Shown: positions 26,084-35,781, numbered from the stretch's first letter. The stretch: DNA of 64,000 nt from Myxococcales bacterium UBA1238 (GCA_002309015.1 DBWM01000012.1:21197-85196), one strand, 5' to 3'. Notes: generated by a model from the letters alone, not told the origin. Program-made: numbers and translations.

Positions 26084-27295
26084 ATGGCCGATTGGATGTG
26101 GGAAGGCAGAACGCGTACCGGTGAAGCGCGCAAAGGGGTGATGGATGCGGAGACGGAGGAGGAAGTTCAGCAGCGCCTGCGCCAGCAAAACATCATTCCC
26201 GACAAGATTCAGAAGAAGGCGAAAGGATTTACGATTTCGCTGCCGGGGATGGGCGGAAGCGTCAAATCGCAGGAGCTCGTCATCTTTGTGCGCCAGTTTG
26301 CCACCATGATCGACGCCGGTTTGCCGCTGGTGCAATGCCTCGACATCCTCGCCTCGCAGGAAGAGAACAAATACTTCCAAAAGATTTTGTACGAGGTGAA
26401 ACAAAACGTCGAAGGCGGCTCCACCTTTGCCGACGCCCTGCGCAAATACCCCAAGGTATTCGATACGCTGTTTGTAAACCTGATCGCCGCAGGCGAAATC
26501 GGCGGTATCCTCGACACCATCCTGAACCGACTCGCCTCTTACATCGAGCGCAACGTCAAAATCGTACGCCAGGTGAAAGGCGCCATGACCTACCCCATCG
26601 CCATCCTGGTGATCTGCGTTTTGATCACCTCCGGCTTGCTCAAATGGGTGGTCCCCACCTTCGCTTCGATGTTCCAGGACATGGGCGGCGATATGCCCGC
26701 GCTCACCGCTTACGTGATCAAAACCTCGGAATGGTTCCAAGAATACTTTTTATATGTTTTTGGAATCATCGTCGCACTACTCATCATTTTTATCAAAACC
26801 ATCCGCACCGAAAAGGGGCGCCGCGCCTTCGACAAAATCCTGCTCAAATCGCCGCTCATCGGCAACGTGCTGCGCAAAAGCGCCGTGGCCAAGTTTACGC
26901 GTACCTTTGGCACCATGATCTCCTCGGGCGTGCCGATTTTGGACGGCCTCGACATCGTCGCCAAAGCCGCCGGCAACTACGTGATCCAGGATGCGATTTT
27001 ATATGCGCGCACCAAGGTCTCCGAAGGCAGCAACCTGGCGCCCCCGCTCGAAGAGACCGGCGTTTTCCCGGGCATGGTGATGCAGATGATCGCCGTGGGC
27101 GAAAGCACCGGCGCCATGGACGTGATGCTTCAAAAGATTGCCGATTTTTATGAAGAGGAAGCGGAGCTCGCCATCGCGAGCATGACCAAGATGATGGAGC
27201 CCCTGATGATGGTGTTCATCGGCGGCATCGCGGGAACCATCGTAATTTCAATGTATTTGCCCATTTTCTCGATGGCTGGCAACGTCCAGACCTGA
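26084..27295 (+). CDS. pilC: Type IV pilus inner-membrane platform protein PilC
   Basis: 403 aa. Two tandem T2SF domains, each with a cytoplasmic helical bundle (LVIFVRQFATMIDAGLPLVQ; AKFTRTFGTMISSGVPILDG), and three TM helices (ILVICVLITSGLLKWVV; FGIIVALLIIFIK; MVFIGGIAGTIVISMYLP). Connects the PilB/PilT motor to the pilus base. The 156 bp after pilT hold no gene. SD AAAAGGGAA precedes the ATG. Confidence 0.95.
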   Translation: MADWMWEGRTRTGEARKGVMDAETEEEVQQRLRQQNIIPDKIQKKAKGFTISLPGMGGSVKSQELVIFVRQFATMIDAGLPLVQCLDILASQEENKYFQKILYEVKQNVEGGSTFADALRKYPKVFDTLFVNLIAAGEIGGILDTILNRLASYIERNVKIVRQVKGAMTYPIAILVICVLITSGLLKWVVPTFASMFQDMGGDMPALTAYVIKTSEWFQEYFLYVFGIIVALLIIFIKTIRTEKGRRAFDKILLKSPLIGNVLRKSAVAKFTRTFGTMISSGVPILDGLDIVAKAAGNYVIQDAILYARTKVSEGSNLAPPLEETGVFPGMVMQMIAVGESTGAMDVMLQKIADFYEEEAELAIASMTKMMEPLMMVFIGGIAGTIVISMYLPIFSMAGNVQT

Positions 27296-27307
27296 TGGAA
27301 TGCGCGC

Positions 27308-28906
27308 ATGTCGCAGAATGCAGCCCTCAATTTAGGCCGCCTGATCCGCCTGATGGCGGTGCGCGTCGCGCTGATCACCCTCCTTTTAGGCTCAACGCTG
27401 CTGTTTGATGTTTTTGGCCGGGAGCCGCTGAACGCCCACACCCAGTTCCCGATTCTCTTTTTAATCATCGGTACTTACGTTTTAACGCTGATTCACGCGT
27501 TTTTGCTGCACCGCTTTCCACTGCGGCTCCGTTTTTTGGCGGCGTTGCAGATCCTTGGGGATTTGGTGCTCTCAGCGGCGGTCATCTACATCACGGGCGG
27601 AGCCGAGAGCCCCTATTTATTTTTATGGGCACTCACGGTGCTCTCTGCGAGCCTGCTCTTTGGACGCAGAGGAGGTCTCTCTATCGCTTTTTTAGCGATC
27701 CTGCTGCTCATCCTGCTTACCGTTCAGCGCATCATCGCCTGGAACGCATTGCCGGCTCCAAGCATCGAGATCTTACGGCGACTGCTGGTCAACGCGATCA
27801 CCCATATGACGGCGATCCTGCTCATCGGCCTGCTTTCAGGCTATCTGAGCGATCAGCTGCGCGCCACAAACCAGCAACTGCGCTTTGCAAACCGCGATCT
27901 GGCCCAGTTAGAGGCTTTAAACCAACAGATCCTCACATCCATTCGCAGCGGGCTATTAAGCTATCGCAGCGATTTTACAGTCCTTTTTGCAAATCCAGCC
28001 GCATTGCAGCTGCTCGGGCTCACCCTTCAGGAGCTCACGGCCGAACCGATCATCAAGCGGTTTCCCAAGCTGGAACATGCAGAGACTACAGACTGGGAGG
28101 AATCTTATCCCACGCCCGACGGGGAGCGCATTTTACAATTCAGCCTTTCGCCGCTCGATGCGCCCGATGCACCGGGAGGTTGGATCCTGAGCCTCCACGA
28201 TCAAACGCGCCTGCGTCAAATGGAGCAACAGGCCGAGCGCAGTTCGAGGCTCGCCGCCATCGGCAAGATGGCCGCAGGGATCGCCCACGAGATCCGCAAT
28301 CCCTTAGCCGCCATCAGCGGCAGCATTCAAATGCTGAACGATCTCGCAGCCCCCGATTCGCTCGAACTCAAACTGAGCGGCATCATTCACCGCGAAGCGG
28401 AGCGCTTAAACCATCTGGTCACCGATTTTTTGCGCCTCGCCCGCCCTGCGCCTCCCCAAAAAGCGCGCTTTAACGCCCGCATCTGGCTCGAAGAGATCGC
28501 CTCTTTATTTAAATCCGAAGCGAACGGCATCACATTCACGCTCGATTGCCCGGGAGATGCGATGGTCGAAGCCGACGGCGAACAGCTGAGGCAGGTGATC
28601 TGGAACCTGCTCAAAAACGCAGCCGAGGCGCGCGCAACCCAAATCACCTTAAAATGCGAGGCGTTACCCCACGAGGCGCGCCTTTGCTTCACCGACGACG
28701 GATCCGGCATTCCGCCCGACATCCAAAAGAAAATCTTCGATCCCTTTTACACCACAAAAGACACGGGCAGCGGCCTCGGTTTGGCGGTCGTTCACCGCAT
28801 TGTGGAGGAGCATGGCGGTCAAATCGAGCTGCAATCAATGCCCCACCACACGCAGTTTACGGTGCATTTACCCATTTCCCCTATCGCCCCAAAGGAGCCA
28901 GCATGA
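27308..28906 (+). CDS. pilS: PilS-type sensor histidine kinase
   Basis: 532 aa. Six predicted TM helices in the first ~195 residues (the PilS MASE-like sensor), then a PAS-like domain (LTSIRSGLLSYRSDFTVLFA), HisKA with His327 in GIAHEIRNPLAA, and an HATPase domain with N box WNLLKNAAEA and G boxes DDGSGIPPD and GSGLGLAVV. Located between pilC and pilR as in Myxococcus and Pseudomonas. In those systems PilS senses pilin in the membrane and phosphorylates PilR. The stop overlaps the pilR start (ATGA). Confidence 0.92.
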   Translation: MSQNAALNLGRLIRLMAVRVALITLLLGSTLLFDVFGREPLNAHTQFPILFLIIGTYVLTLIHAFLLHRFPLRLRFLAALQILGDLVLSAAVIYITGGAESPYLFLWALTVLSASLLFGRRGGLSIAFLAILLLILLTVQRIIAWNALPAPSIEILRRLLVNAITHMTAILLIGLLSGYLSDQLRATNQQLRFANRDLAQLEALNQQILTSIRSGLLSYRSDFTVLFANPAALQLLGLTLQELTAEPIIKRFPKLEHAETTDWEESYPTPDGERILQFSLSPLDAPDAPGGWILSLHDQTRLRQMEQQAERSSRLAAIGKMAAGIAHEIRNPLAAISGSIQMLNDLAAPDSLELKLSGIIHREAERLNHLVTDFLRLARPAPPQKARFNARIWLEEIASLFKSEANGITFTLDCPGDAMVEADGEQLRQVIWNLLKNAAEARATQITLKCEALPHEARLCFTDDGSGIPPDIQKKIFDPFYTTKDTGSGLGLAVVHRIVEEHGGQIELQSMPHHTQFTVHLPISPIAPKEPA

Positions 28907-30303
28907 GCCGCATTCTGGTCATCGACGACGAGCTTTCGATGCGAGAAATGCTCGAAATCTTTTTTGAACGCGAAGGTCACCAGGTCACTTGCGTCTCGGA
29001 CGGCCAGCAGGGCATTGCCGCACTGCAGGAAGCTTGCTTCGACATGGTGATCACCGATTTGCGAATGCCCAACTGCGGCGGCATGCAGGTGCTCGAATAT
29101 TGTCAGGAAAATTACCCCGACGTGCCCGTGATCGTAATGACCGCCTTTGCGAGCACCGACACCGCCATCACCGCCATGAAGCTCGGCGCCTGCGATTACT
29201 TCACAAAACCCTTTAAACTCGACCAGGTGCGCACGGTCATCGACGACGCTCTGGAACGCCGCAAGATCGTGCTCGAAAGCCGCGCCGCGCGAACCAGCCT
29301 CTCCGCCGATCCCTCCGGGCATATCGTGGGCCAAAGCCCCGCCATGCTCGCGCTCTTCAACATGATCGCCCGCATCGCCAAAACCCGCACCAGCATTTTG
29401 ATTCTAGGCGAAAGCGGTACCGGAAAAGAGCTCATCGCCCGCGCCATCCACGCCCAAAGCGACCGAAAAGAAAAGGGATTTTACGTAGTCAACTGCGGTG
29501 CCATTCCCGAAAACCTGATCGAAAGCGAGCTCTTTGGTCACAAAAAAGGCAGCTTCACCGGCGCCCTTTCGGATCACGTGGGGCTCTTTCAGGCAGCCGA
29601 CGGCGGTACCCTGTTTTTGGATGAAGTCAGCGAGCTGCCGCTCTCGATGCAGGTCAAACTCCTCCGCGCCCTGCAGGAACGCAAGATCAAGCCCATCGGC
29701 GAAACCCGCGAGCTGCCCGTCAACGTGCGCGTGATCAGCGCCACCAACCGCGATCTCGAAGCCGAGGTCAAAGCGGGCCGATTCCGCGAGGATCTGTATT
29801 ACCGCTTAAACGTGATCGCCCTCGAATTGCCACCCCTGCGCGATCGCCCGGCCGACATTCCCCTTTTGGCGCAACATTTTCTGAAGCGCTTTGCCGCCGA
29901 CTACCAGAAGCCGGTGACCGATTTTGAGCCCTCGGCCCTCCATGCGCTCAGGCGCTACGCGTTCCCGGGCAACGTGCGCGAACTGCAGAATCTTGTGGAG
30001 CGGGCGGTCGCCCTCGAAGAGGGACAAAAATTGTCCCTAAAGAGTTTTCCAAAGTCAATTCAAGAAATTGCGCGTCCCATCACGACATCGCTGCCGCCAT
30101 TGCCCATCATCGAATGGAATCAGAGCGAGACGGGCTTAAACCTCGAAGAGGCGGTCGATGCGGTGGAACGCCGCTTAATTTCACAGGCGCTGGAGCAAAC
30201 CGAAGGCAAAAAGAAAGCCGCCGCACGCCTTTTGGGCATCACGTTCCGTTCGCTCCGCTATCGCCTTCAAAAACTCGACATCAAGGCAGACGATGAAGAA
30301 TAG
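28903..30303 (+). CDS. pilR: PilR, sigma-54-dependent response regulator
   Basis: 466 aa from the ATG at 28903, which overlaps the pilS stop and follows AAAGGAG; the longer open frame is not family-like. REC domain with Asp52 in VITDLRMPN. AAA+ domain with GESGTGKE (Walker A), the sigma-54 contact loop GSFTGA, and GTLFLDEVSE (Walker B). C-terminal Fis-type HTH (KKKAAARLLGITFRSLRYRL). Activates pilin transcription with RpoN. A textbook sigma-54 promoter lies 107 bp downstream of its stop. Confidence 0.94.
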   Translation: MSRILVIDDELSMREMLEIFFEREGHQVTCVSDGQQGIAALQEACFDMVITDLRMPNCGGMQVLEYCQENYPDVPVIVMTAFASTDTAITAMKLGACDYFTKPFKLDQVRTVIDDALERRKIVLESRAARTSLSADPSGHIVGQSPAMLALFNMIARIAKTRTSILILGESGTGKELIARAIHAQSDRKEKGFYVVNCGAIPENLIESELFGHKKGSFTGALSDHVGLFQAADGGTLFLDEVSELPLSMQVKLLRALQERKIKPIGETRELPVNVRVISATNRDLEAEVKAGRFREDLYYRLNVIALELPPLRDRPADIPLLAQHFLKRFAADYQKPVTDFEPSALHALRRYAFPGNVRELQNLVERAVALEEGQKLSLKSFPKSIQEIARPITTSLPPLPIIEWNQSETGLNLEEAVDAVERRLISQALEQTEGKKKAAARLLGITFRSLRYRLQKLDIKADDEE

Positions 30304-30341
30304 CCCATCCACAAACAGCACCGCTAATGGTGCCAAAATTT

Positions 30342-30366
30342 GTCACTGTGACGCAAAGGGTCACCC
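30342..30366 (+). promoter_or_regulatory. Candidate activator (PilR) binding sites
   Basis: A perfect palindrome GTCAC-T-GTGAC (30342-30352) and a second, GGGTCACCC (30358-30366), share GTCAC and sit 45-70 bp upstream of the sigma-54 -24 element. The position and repetition fit an enhancer-binding site, somewhat closer than usual. Confidence 0.45.
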
Positions 30367-30409
30367 CCAGACCGAGTCCAAAATCCGCACGACATCATGG
30401 ACTCAAAGT

Positions 30410-30425
30410 TGGCACGCTTCTTGCA
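30410..30425 (+). promoter_or_regulatory. Sigma-54 promoter of the pilin genes
   Basis: TGGCAC (30410-30415), GCTTC, TTGCA (30421-30425): an exact match to the -24/-12 consensus. Start of transcription is expected near 30436, about 22 bp before the first pilin ATG. It directly follows pilR, the presumed activator gene. Confidence 0.88.
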
Positions 30426-30457
30426 TTAAGGATAGGCGTGTAGCGAAAGGATACTCA

Positions 30458-30964
30458 ATGACGCGAAACGCGCGAGCGCAGCAAAGGGGCATGACGCTCA
30501 TCGAACTGATGATCGTCGTCGTGATCCTGAGCGTGCTCTCACTGGTCGCCATGAGCGCTTACGAGCGTTACATCTATTCCGCACGCAATGCCGAAGCGGT
30601 TCAAATGCTCGGCGCCGTGCGGGTCGCTCAGGAAACGTACTTTGAATCCTTTGGCCAATATTGCGGCAGCAGTACGGTCGCAGTCTGGCCCACATCGGTG
30701 CCCTTTTCGGTCAAGCTTCCCTGGGATACGCCTCCCGAAGGCAACGCCTGGCGCGATTTGGGCTTAAAGACGCCGGGACAAGTCTGGTTCCAGTACCAGC
30801 TTTCCGCAGGCGCCAAAAACGGCAGCTCGTCCATCTTTTTAGACACGACGAAACCGTGGTTCTGGGCGCGCGCAGTCGGCGATTTTGACGGCAACGGCGC
30901 TCAATCGACGTTTGAAATCACCTCGCAAAGCGACGAGGTCTACAGTTACAACCGAAATCGTTAG
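30458..30964 (+). CDS. Type IV pilin-like protein (short)
   Basis: 168 aa from the ATG at 30458 (SD AAAGGA, 7 nt); the longer frame crosses the promoter. A short leader MTRNARAQQRG is cleaved before MTLIELMIVVVILSVLSLVA. The globular part differs from the other two pilins of this window: one Cys (QYCGSS), Pro/Trp-rich loops (PWDTPPEGNAWRDLGLK) and an ending YSYNRNR. It may be a minor pilin, co-transcribed with pilA 79 bp downstream from the sigma-54 promoter. Confidence 0.87.
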   Translation: MTRNARAQQRGMTLIELMIVVVILSVLSLVAMSAYERYIYSARNAEAVQMLGAVRVAQETYFESFGQYCGSSTVAVWPTSVPFSVKLPWDTPPEGNAWRDLGLKTPGQVWFQYQLSAGAKNGSSSIFLDTTKPWFWARAVGDFDGNGAQSTFEITSQSDEVYSYNRNR

Positions 30965-31043
30965 GTTTCACTTTTTTTTCAGAGCCGTAGGGCTCAATTT
31001 CTAAAACCGACCGTTAAGGTCACAAACATTTGGAGTTTTTACC

Positions 31044-31613
31044 ATGCGTAAGACCAACAAAAAGCCCTCCGGCTTCACCCTGATCGAGCTCATGATCGTC
31101 GTCGCCATCATCGGCATCCTGGCCGCCGTCGCCATCCCGGCCTTCATGAAGTACATCCGCCGCTCCAAGACCACCGAAGCGACCATGAACATCCGCAAGA
31201 TGTTCGACAGCTCCGTGACATATTTCTCGGATGAGCACAGCGATCGCAGCGGAAACGCAATCGATCGCCAATTCCCCAAGACTCAGGCTAGAACACCTGG
31301 TAATCCTTCAGACTCAGATATGATGTGCCCCGGTGGTAGCTCCAGGAAATATACTCCTGAGAAGACCGGAAAAGATAGCATTTGGGCTACCGAAACTTGG
31401 AATGCCTTGAACTTTGCCATCGACGATCCTTTCTACTATGCATATAGCTATGATAGCAAAGGCGTTGGCCACAATTCTCAATTCACCGCCCGTGCAGAAG
31501 GCGACCTCGACTGCAATGAGACTTTGTCTCTCTTCGAGCGCGTTGCTACCGTTGACGATCGTAACAACGTCGTCGGTGGTGCGGGCCTCTACATTGCCAA
31601 CGAACTCGAGTAA
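31044..31613 (+). CDS. pilA: Major type IV pilin (PilA-like)
   Basis: 189 aa. Leader MRKTNKKPSG, then FTLIELMIVVAIIGILAAVA, the strongest match to a major pilin, with Glu5. Downstream it resembles the pilin at 19761-20375 (IPAFMKYIRRSKTTEA, FTARAEGDLDCNE, VVGGAGLYIANELE). SD TTTGGAG precedes the ATG. An upstream hairpin (GAGCC/GGCTC near 30983-30995) without a following T-run could attenuate rather than end the transcript. Co-transcription from 30410 is likely. Confidence 0.9.
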   Translation: MRKTNKKPSGFTLIELMIVVAIIGILAAVAIPAFMKYIRRSKTTEATMNIRKMFDSSVTYFSDEHSDRSGNAIDRQFPKTQARTPGNPSDSDMMCPGGSSRKYTPEKTGKDSIWATETWNALNFAIDDPFYYAYSYDSKGVGHNSQFTARAEGDLDCNETLSLFERVATVDDRNNVVGGAGLYIANELE

Positions 31614-31655
31614 TCCCCTCTTTTCTCTTCCAATTTCCTCTATTCCATCCCCTCT

Positions 31656-32837
31656 ATGAAATTGAATGCATCGGACCGCGCGATGTCGCGCGGCTTCGCT
31701 GATCATGCCCCCCTTTTCTATACGATTGCCGCTTCAGCACTCGTTTTAGTCACAATACTACAATACCTTATCATCATGGCATCGGCCATTGCGGCAAAAG
31801 AATTGCCCGACAACGCCGAATACCAAATTGCAGACTGGTTAATTAATTACCAAGGCGGTTTTGTACGCAGGGGATTCATAGGCCAGCTGCTGTATTTCAT
31901 TTCCGACAGTCCATCTGTCACTATGTATATCACGCTCTCTCTGCAAGCAGGAATTCTCATTGTGGCCACAACCCTCACAATGCGTCTCTTCTTAAAAACA
32001 CAGCGTGAGCTTACCTGGTGTATTTTCCTCTTCTCGCCTCTATTCTTTATCGAATTCCAATTTTTAAATGAATATGGCTCTTTCTTTAAAGAAATTATCG
32101 TTTACTTAGCGCTTCCGCTCTATCTTTTAGGATTGCATAACAATCAGCGTTGGCAACGCATCCTCGCTATGATGATCTATACAGTGGGGGCTTTCTCACA
32201 TGAGCTCATCTCGCTCTGCATCATCTTTTTTGTTTGGCCCATTTGGCAAGCCATTCGTGAACAAAATCGGCGCGATTTATGGCCTGAGCTCATTCCCCTG
32301 GTGCTCATCGCTGGGATTTCAGCCATAACCGCATTTTTATTCAATGGAAATCCAGAGATTTCAAAAGGCATCTGCCAATCACTGATCATTAAAGGTTTCG
32401 ATCCCATGATCTGTGAATGTGGATCCATTGGATGGATCAGCAGCGATATCAACGGAACCCTCGCATGGAGCAACATATTAAAAGATGGTGGCTACGTCAT
32501 CTGGCCTTATGTGGGGGAAGCTGTTGTGGGTTCTATCCCTTTCTTTGCCATTAAGGATCTGAAACGCCATCTTATCTGGCTGATATTAGGGCTCATCGCG
32601 TTCGCACCTCTTTTTATTCTGGCATACGACTATGGTCGATGGATGAGCTTGTTTTTCACTTTGAGCGCAATCAACTTCTTCTATATCTCAATCCACAAGG
32701 ATTTCGCACTTCGCAAGATCTCGCTGATTCCCATCCTGCTCTATTGCTGCTGCTGGAGCGTAACCCATTTTCTGGCACATACCTTTAACTTCGGATTGCT
32801 GAATCCGATTGCTTTATACTTGTTTCAAAACATGTAA
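31656..32837 (+). CDS. Polytopic membrane protein with DWLINYQGGFVRRG motif
   Basis: 393 aa with about ten hydrophobic helices and short charged loops. Near residue 60 it carries DWLINYQGGFVRRGFIGQLL, a motif I associate with undescribed membrane proteins found near polysaccharide genes; no catalytic motif is evident. Base composition is visibly more AT-rich than its neighbours, which suggests horizontal acquisition. No clear SD precedes the ATG at 31656, so a start at 31683 is possible. It follows pilA by 42 bp on the same strand and could receive read-through. Confidence 0.65.
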   Translation: MKLNASDRAMSRGFADHAPLFYTIAASALVLVTILQYLIIMASAIAAKELPDNAEYQIADWLINYQGGFVRRGFIGQLLYFISDSPSVTMYITLSLQAGILIVATTLTMRLFLKTQRELTWCIFLFSPLFFIEFQFLNEYGSFFKEIIVYLALPLYLLGLHNNQRWQRILAMMIYTVGAFSHELISLCIIFFVWPIWQAIREQNRRDLWPELIPLVLIAGISAITAFLFNGNPEISKGICQSLIIKGFDPMICECGSIGWISSDINGTLAWSNILKDGGYVIWPYVGEAVVGSIPFFAIKDLKRHLIWLILGLIAFAPLFILAYDYGRWMSLFFTLSAINFFYISIHKDFALRKISLIPILLYCCCWSVTHFLAHTFNFGLLNPIALYLFQNM

Positions 32838-33171
32838 CATCCCCAGACTCTGTTATCTAAATCCAACGATATTCACCCTAAAGATTAGCCATAAGTACGA
32901 AATAGCAGACAATCATTTGCCAATCACTTGGCACCGCGCAGCAATCACAAAAGATTCCTTCACATACACCATCGTTCCAGCTGCAATCCATTGCAATAGC
33001 GCAATATCCACATAGATTATTCTCAAAATCAAACCAGATTCAAACTTATTCATCCGATATCGCGCAATAATTATTTATAATTAAAGCACAGTCTCAATCA
33101 CCCGTGTTCAAATCCGATTGATTAAGCGCACACTCATCATCGTTCACGCAGTTATTCTATTGAATTCAAAA
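32838..33171. other. AT-rich intergenic stretch
   Basis: About 330 bp between two convergent accessory genes. AT-rich, no convincing gene, terminator or repeat. Its composition matches the flanking genes more than the pil cluster. Confidence 0.4.
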
Positions 33172-35292
33172 TCACTCATCATAGCGTATTACCCCACTCG
33201 TTTCTTCTATATATTGTTCAATCACGTCATCAAGCAAATCGCTGCGGATGATTCCATATAAGTTCGAACTATCATCGGTATCCAATTGATAAGTCAAACT
33301 TTTGCCAAAGCTTGCGCGATCAATCACGAGCTTATGAACACCATCAAATGCAGCAATGCGATCAATAGCAAGAGGTTTATCCACAGATATTAAGACTGCT
33401 TCAGAAATAAGCGAACGTTTCTTCGGCATCATTTGTAAAGGAATCGCATCAATATTGGCTGGACACTCAATCCCAAACCAATGGAGAATCGTCGGAAACA
33501 AATCGATCAGACTTACAAGTTCACTTGCTTCTTCTGCAGGCAAATCATGCGATTTCACGATCAAAGGAATCCGAATCTGTTCTTCTGAAACATCTGTTCC
33601 ATGATAATGCCATGCTTTACCAAAATGTTCGCCATGATCTGCTGCAACCACGATTTTTAAATGTTCATAGTTTTCCAATCTTTCCAACTCATTCAAAAAA
33701 CGATTGATTTGCATATCCGCATAGAGAAGTGCATGATCATATTGATCCATAAGACTTTTACCAAACTGCTCCACATCTTTGCGAATAACATTTGGCCAAT
33801 GAGGTCCTGAAAGATGAATCCATAGAAAAAACCTTTGACTTTGAGGATGCTTTGATAACTGCGCGATCGCTCTGTCAATGGTTTCCGCATCTCCACGCGA
33901 CGATTTCACTCGATCATATTGACTAAATCCTTTGTTATAACCGAATCGGGGATCAAACAATTCACCTTCAGAATCATCCAAAACAGCGATCGTATAAACG
34001 CTGTTGTTTCTCAATATCTCTGTTCAAACAGGTCTCGAATCATCAGCAGGAATTTCTGCCATATGAATCACATGTACTTTTGAATTTGCATTCACTTCTT
34101 CTTCTGTAAGAAGCTCGTATTGATCCGTTTCATATAATTTTTTCCACAGAATCCTTCTTGGGTAAATTCCGCGCAATAGGGACGGAATCGCGAGGGAGGT
34201 CATCGCGCCACTCGTGTATGCCCGCTTATATACTCTCGCATTTTGGGCAAACCGTTTGAGATTGGGCGTGGTCTCGCGGTCGTAGCCGTAGACGCTCATG
34301 TGATCGGGCCTTGTGGCGTCGATGGTGATCAGAACGACGCTGGTTTGATCGGCATCCTCTGCGGGTGAGAGCGAAATCGGTGCTTTGGCTGCGGGTTTGG
34401 GAACGTAGTCGCCGCGAATGCAGTTGTTGTCTACACCGTCGTTTGGGATTTCGCGCGCTCTCGGATGAATGGCGGCGTTAAAAGGCGCGCAGTCGCCGCC
34501 ACCCCAGAGGCTTGAGGCACCGTCAAAGTCGAAGTCGGTCGAAATGCGCACGGATTGAAGCAGACTCGATGGCAAGGGCGCCTGAATCAGCGACCATAAG
34601 GCGCCCTGGTGAGAAGCTGTGCAGAGCCATGCGGAGACTAAAATCCCGCCTGAAATCAGGCCCGTGCAAATGCGGCCGTATCGCAAACGGAAGTGCGGGC
34701 ATAAGAGCACGAATCCCGAACAACCGACCGCAAGTCCCAGGGTTCTGAGCAGCAAATGGACATCCAAATAGAGACCGACCAAAAGATGGGCGTCCAGATA
34801 AAACGCAATCCCAGCCGATGCGATCAGCAACGCGCCAAAAATCAGCCGCAATGGGCGACGATGCCCGAGTAACCCCATCGGCTTTGTTTGGGTTGGCTGC
34901 AGGAGCGCACCCCATGCAGCGATCAGAATCGCGAGCAACAGACAGCCCAGCGCCGCCTTTTGCGCCAGTGCAAATTGTTTATCCCCTAAATGACCTGTAA
35001 TATTTAAAGAGGTAAATATCCAACTCGCAGCAATGGCACCGGGTAAAATCCAAAACGTGCGTACGAGCAGCGAAGATTTTGAAGCCGCGCGAAGTCCGCA
35101 GCATAAGCCCCCAATCAGAAGCCCAATCGCTCCGCCCCCCACGAGTCCCAGACCACAGCCCGCAACCGTTGCGCGAATCCCTGCGGATACCACCAAGAGC
35201 TCGATCACACAGATGAGAGCCCCCCACAATGCGCCCCAAAACACAAAGGGCCCCACCGTAAACCCACGGGATTCTTCCTGCGTTTTCAACAT
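33172..35292 (-). pseudogene. Membrane-anchored sulfatase-like protein interrupted by one in-frame TGA
   Basis: Two open segments (35292-34024 and 34014-33172) are in the same frame, parted only by TGA at 34026-34024. Together they give about 705 codons, close to the 730-aa homologue at 53286. Order: six or seven TM helices, a MopE-like Asp/Cys segment (FDFDGASS, GGGDCAPFN, NDGVDNNCIRGD), then a sulfatase-like domain (ITIDATRPDHMSVYGYDRETTP; AADHGEHFGKAWHYHG). The nucleophile position, Ser in the homologue, reads Ala in LAIPSLLRG. The TGA aligns with a Phe codon outside the active site, so a nonsense mutation is likeliest. A 7-bp hairpin lies 18 nt after it (33982-34005). The 3' half is markedly AT-richer than the 5' half. 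Confidence 0.8.
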
Positions 35293-35346
35293 AGATCGCC
35301 CCTACCCCCGCCATCAGCGCGGCATGACGTTTAAAATGGAGTGGAT

Positions 35347-35379
35347 AAAAAAAGAAAAAGCGCGAAGGGCCCGCGCTTT
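35347..35379 (-). terminator. Intrinsic terminator after the DUF1844 gene
   Basis: Stem AAAGCGCG/CGCGCTTT (35357-35364 with 35372-35379), 7-nt loop, then on the minus strand a T-rich tract (TTTTCTTTTTTT). It overlaps the stop codon at 35378. Confidence 0.75.
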
Positions 35380-35779
35380 ATTTGTGAAGGCGCGCATATT
35401 GCACGCGCAGATCGTAAAGGACGGTGTCGAGCAGACGCGTTTCGGTCTCGTTCAAATTGCCCCGGGTCTTATCCTTCAGCATCGCCAGCGTATCGATCAC
35501 CTGCGCGGCGGATTCAAAATCAGTAGGCCCCGTCTCACCGTCCTCTTCGAGCAAACCCAAATGATAGAGCGCAGTTGCATTGAGCGAGAGGACGTGAGTC
35601 GAAAAGGTCATCTCCTGCAAAGCCTGATCGGCTAAGCGATCCTTTTGTTTTTGCGCTTCAGCCTTTTTCTTTGCGGCCGAATCCTCGGGGTTTGGCGCAT
35701 CTTCGCCGGGCGGATCTACGGAACGCGGCTCGATGGTCGTCGAACCGTCGGGACTAATTTTGAAAATGCGATCGGTCAT
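35378..35779 (-). CDS. DUF1844 family protein
   Basis: 133 aa, cytosolic. The N-terminal half is a charged, Lys/Ala-rich linker. The C-terminal half is the DUF1844 core: EMTFSTHVLSLNATALYHLG, then AQVIDTLAMLKDKTRGNL and LLDTVLYDLRVQYARL. Function unknown, although the family is widespread in deltaproteobacteria and acidobacteria. It starts two bases after the stop of a 55-aa gene; together they form a short operon ended by a terminator. Confidence 0.88.
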   Translation of the reverse strand: MTDRIFKISPDGSTTIEPRSVDPPGEDAPNPEDSAAKKKAEAQKQKDRLADQALQEMTFSTHVLSLNATALYHLGLLEEDGETGPTDFESAAQVIDTLAMLKDKTRGNLNETETRLLDTVLYDLRVQYARLHK

Positions 35780-35781
35780 TT

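Noticed and set aside
28546..28902. N-terminal extension of pilR
   Set aside because: It lies inside pilS in another frame; the REC domain begins exactly at the ATG at 28903.
30983..30995. Hairpin between the two pilin genes as a terminator
   Set aside because: The T-run precedes rather than follows it on the plus strand, so it is at best a weak attenuator.
33982..34026. Selenocysteine insertion at the in-frame TGA
   Set aside because: The residue is not catalytic, aligns with Phe in the homologue, and the hairpin lacks the expected SECIS loop; a nonsense change is simpler.
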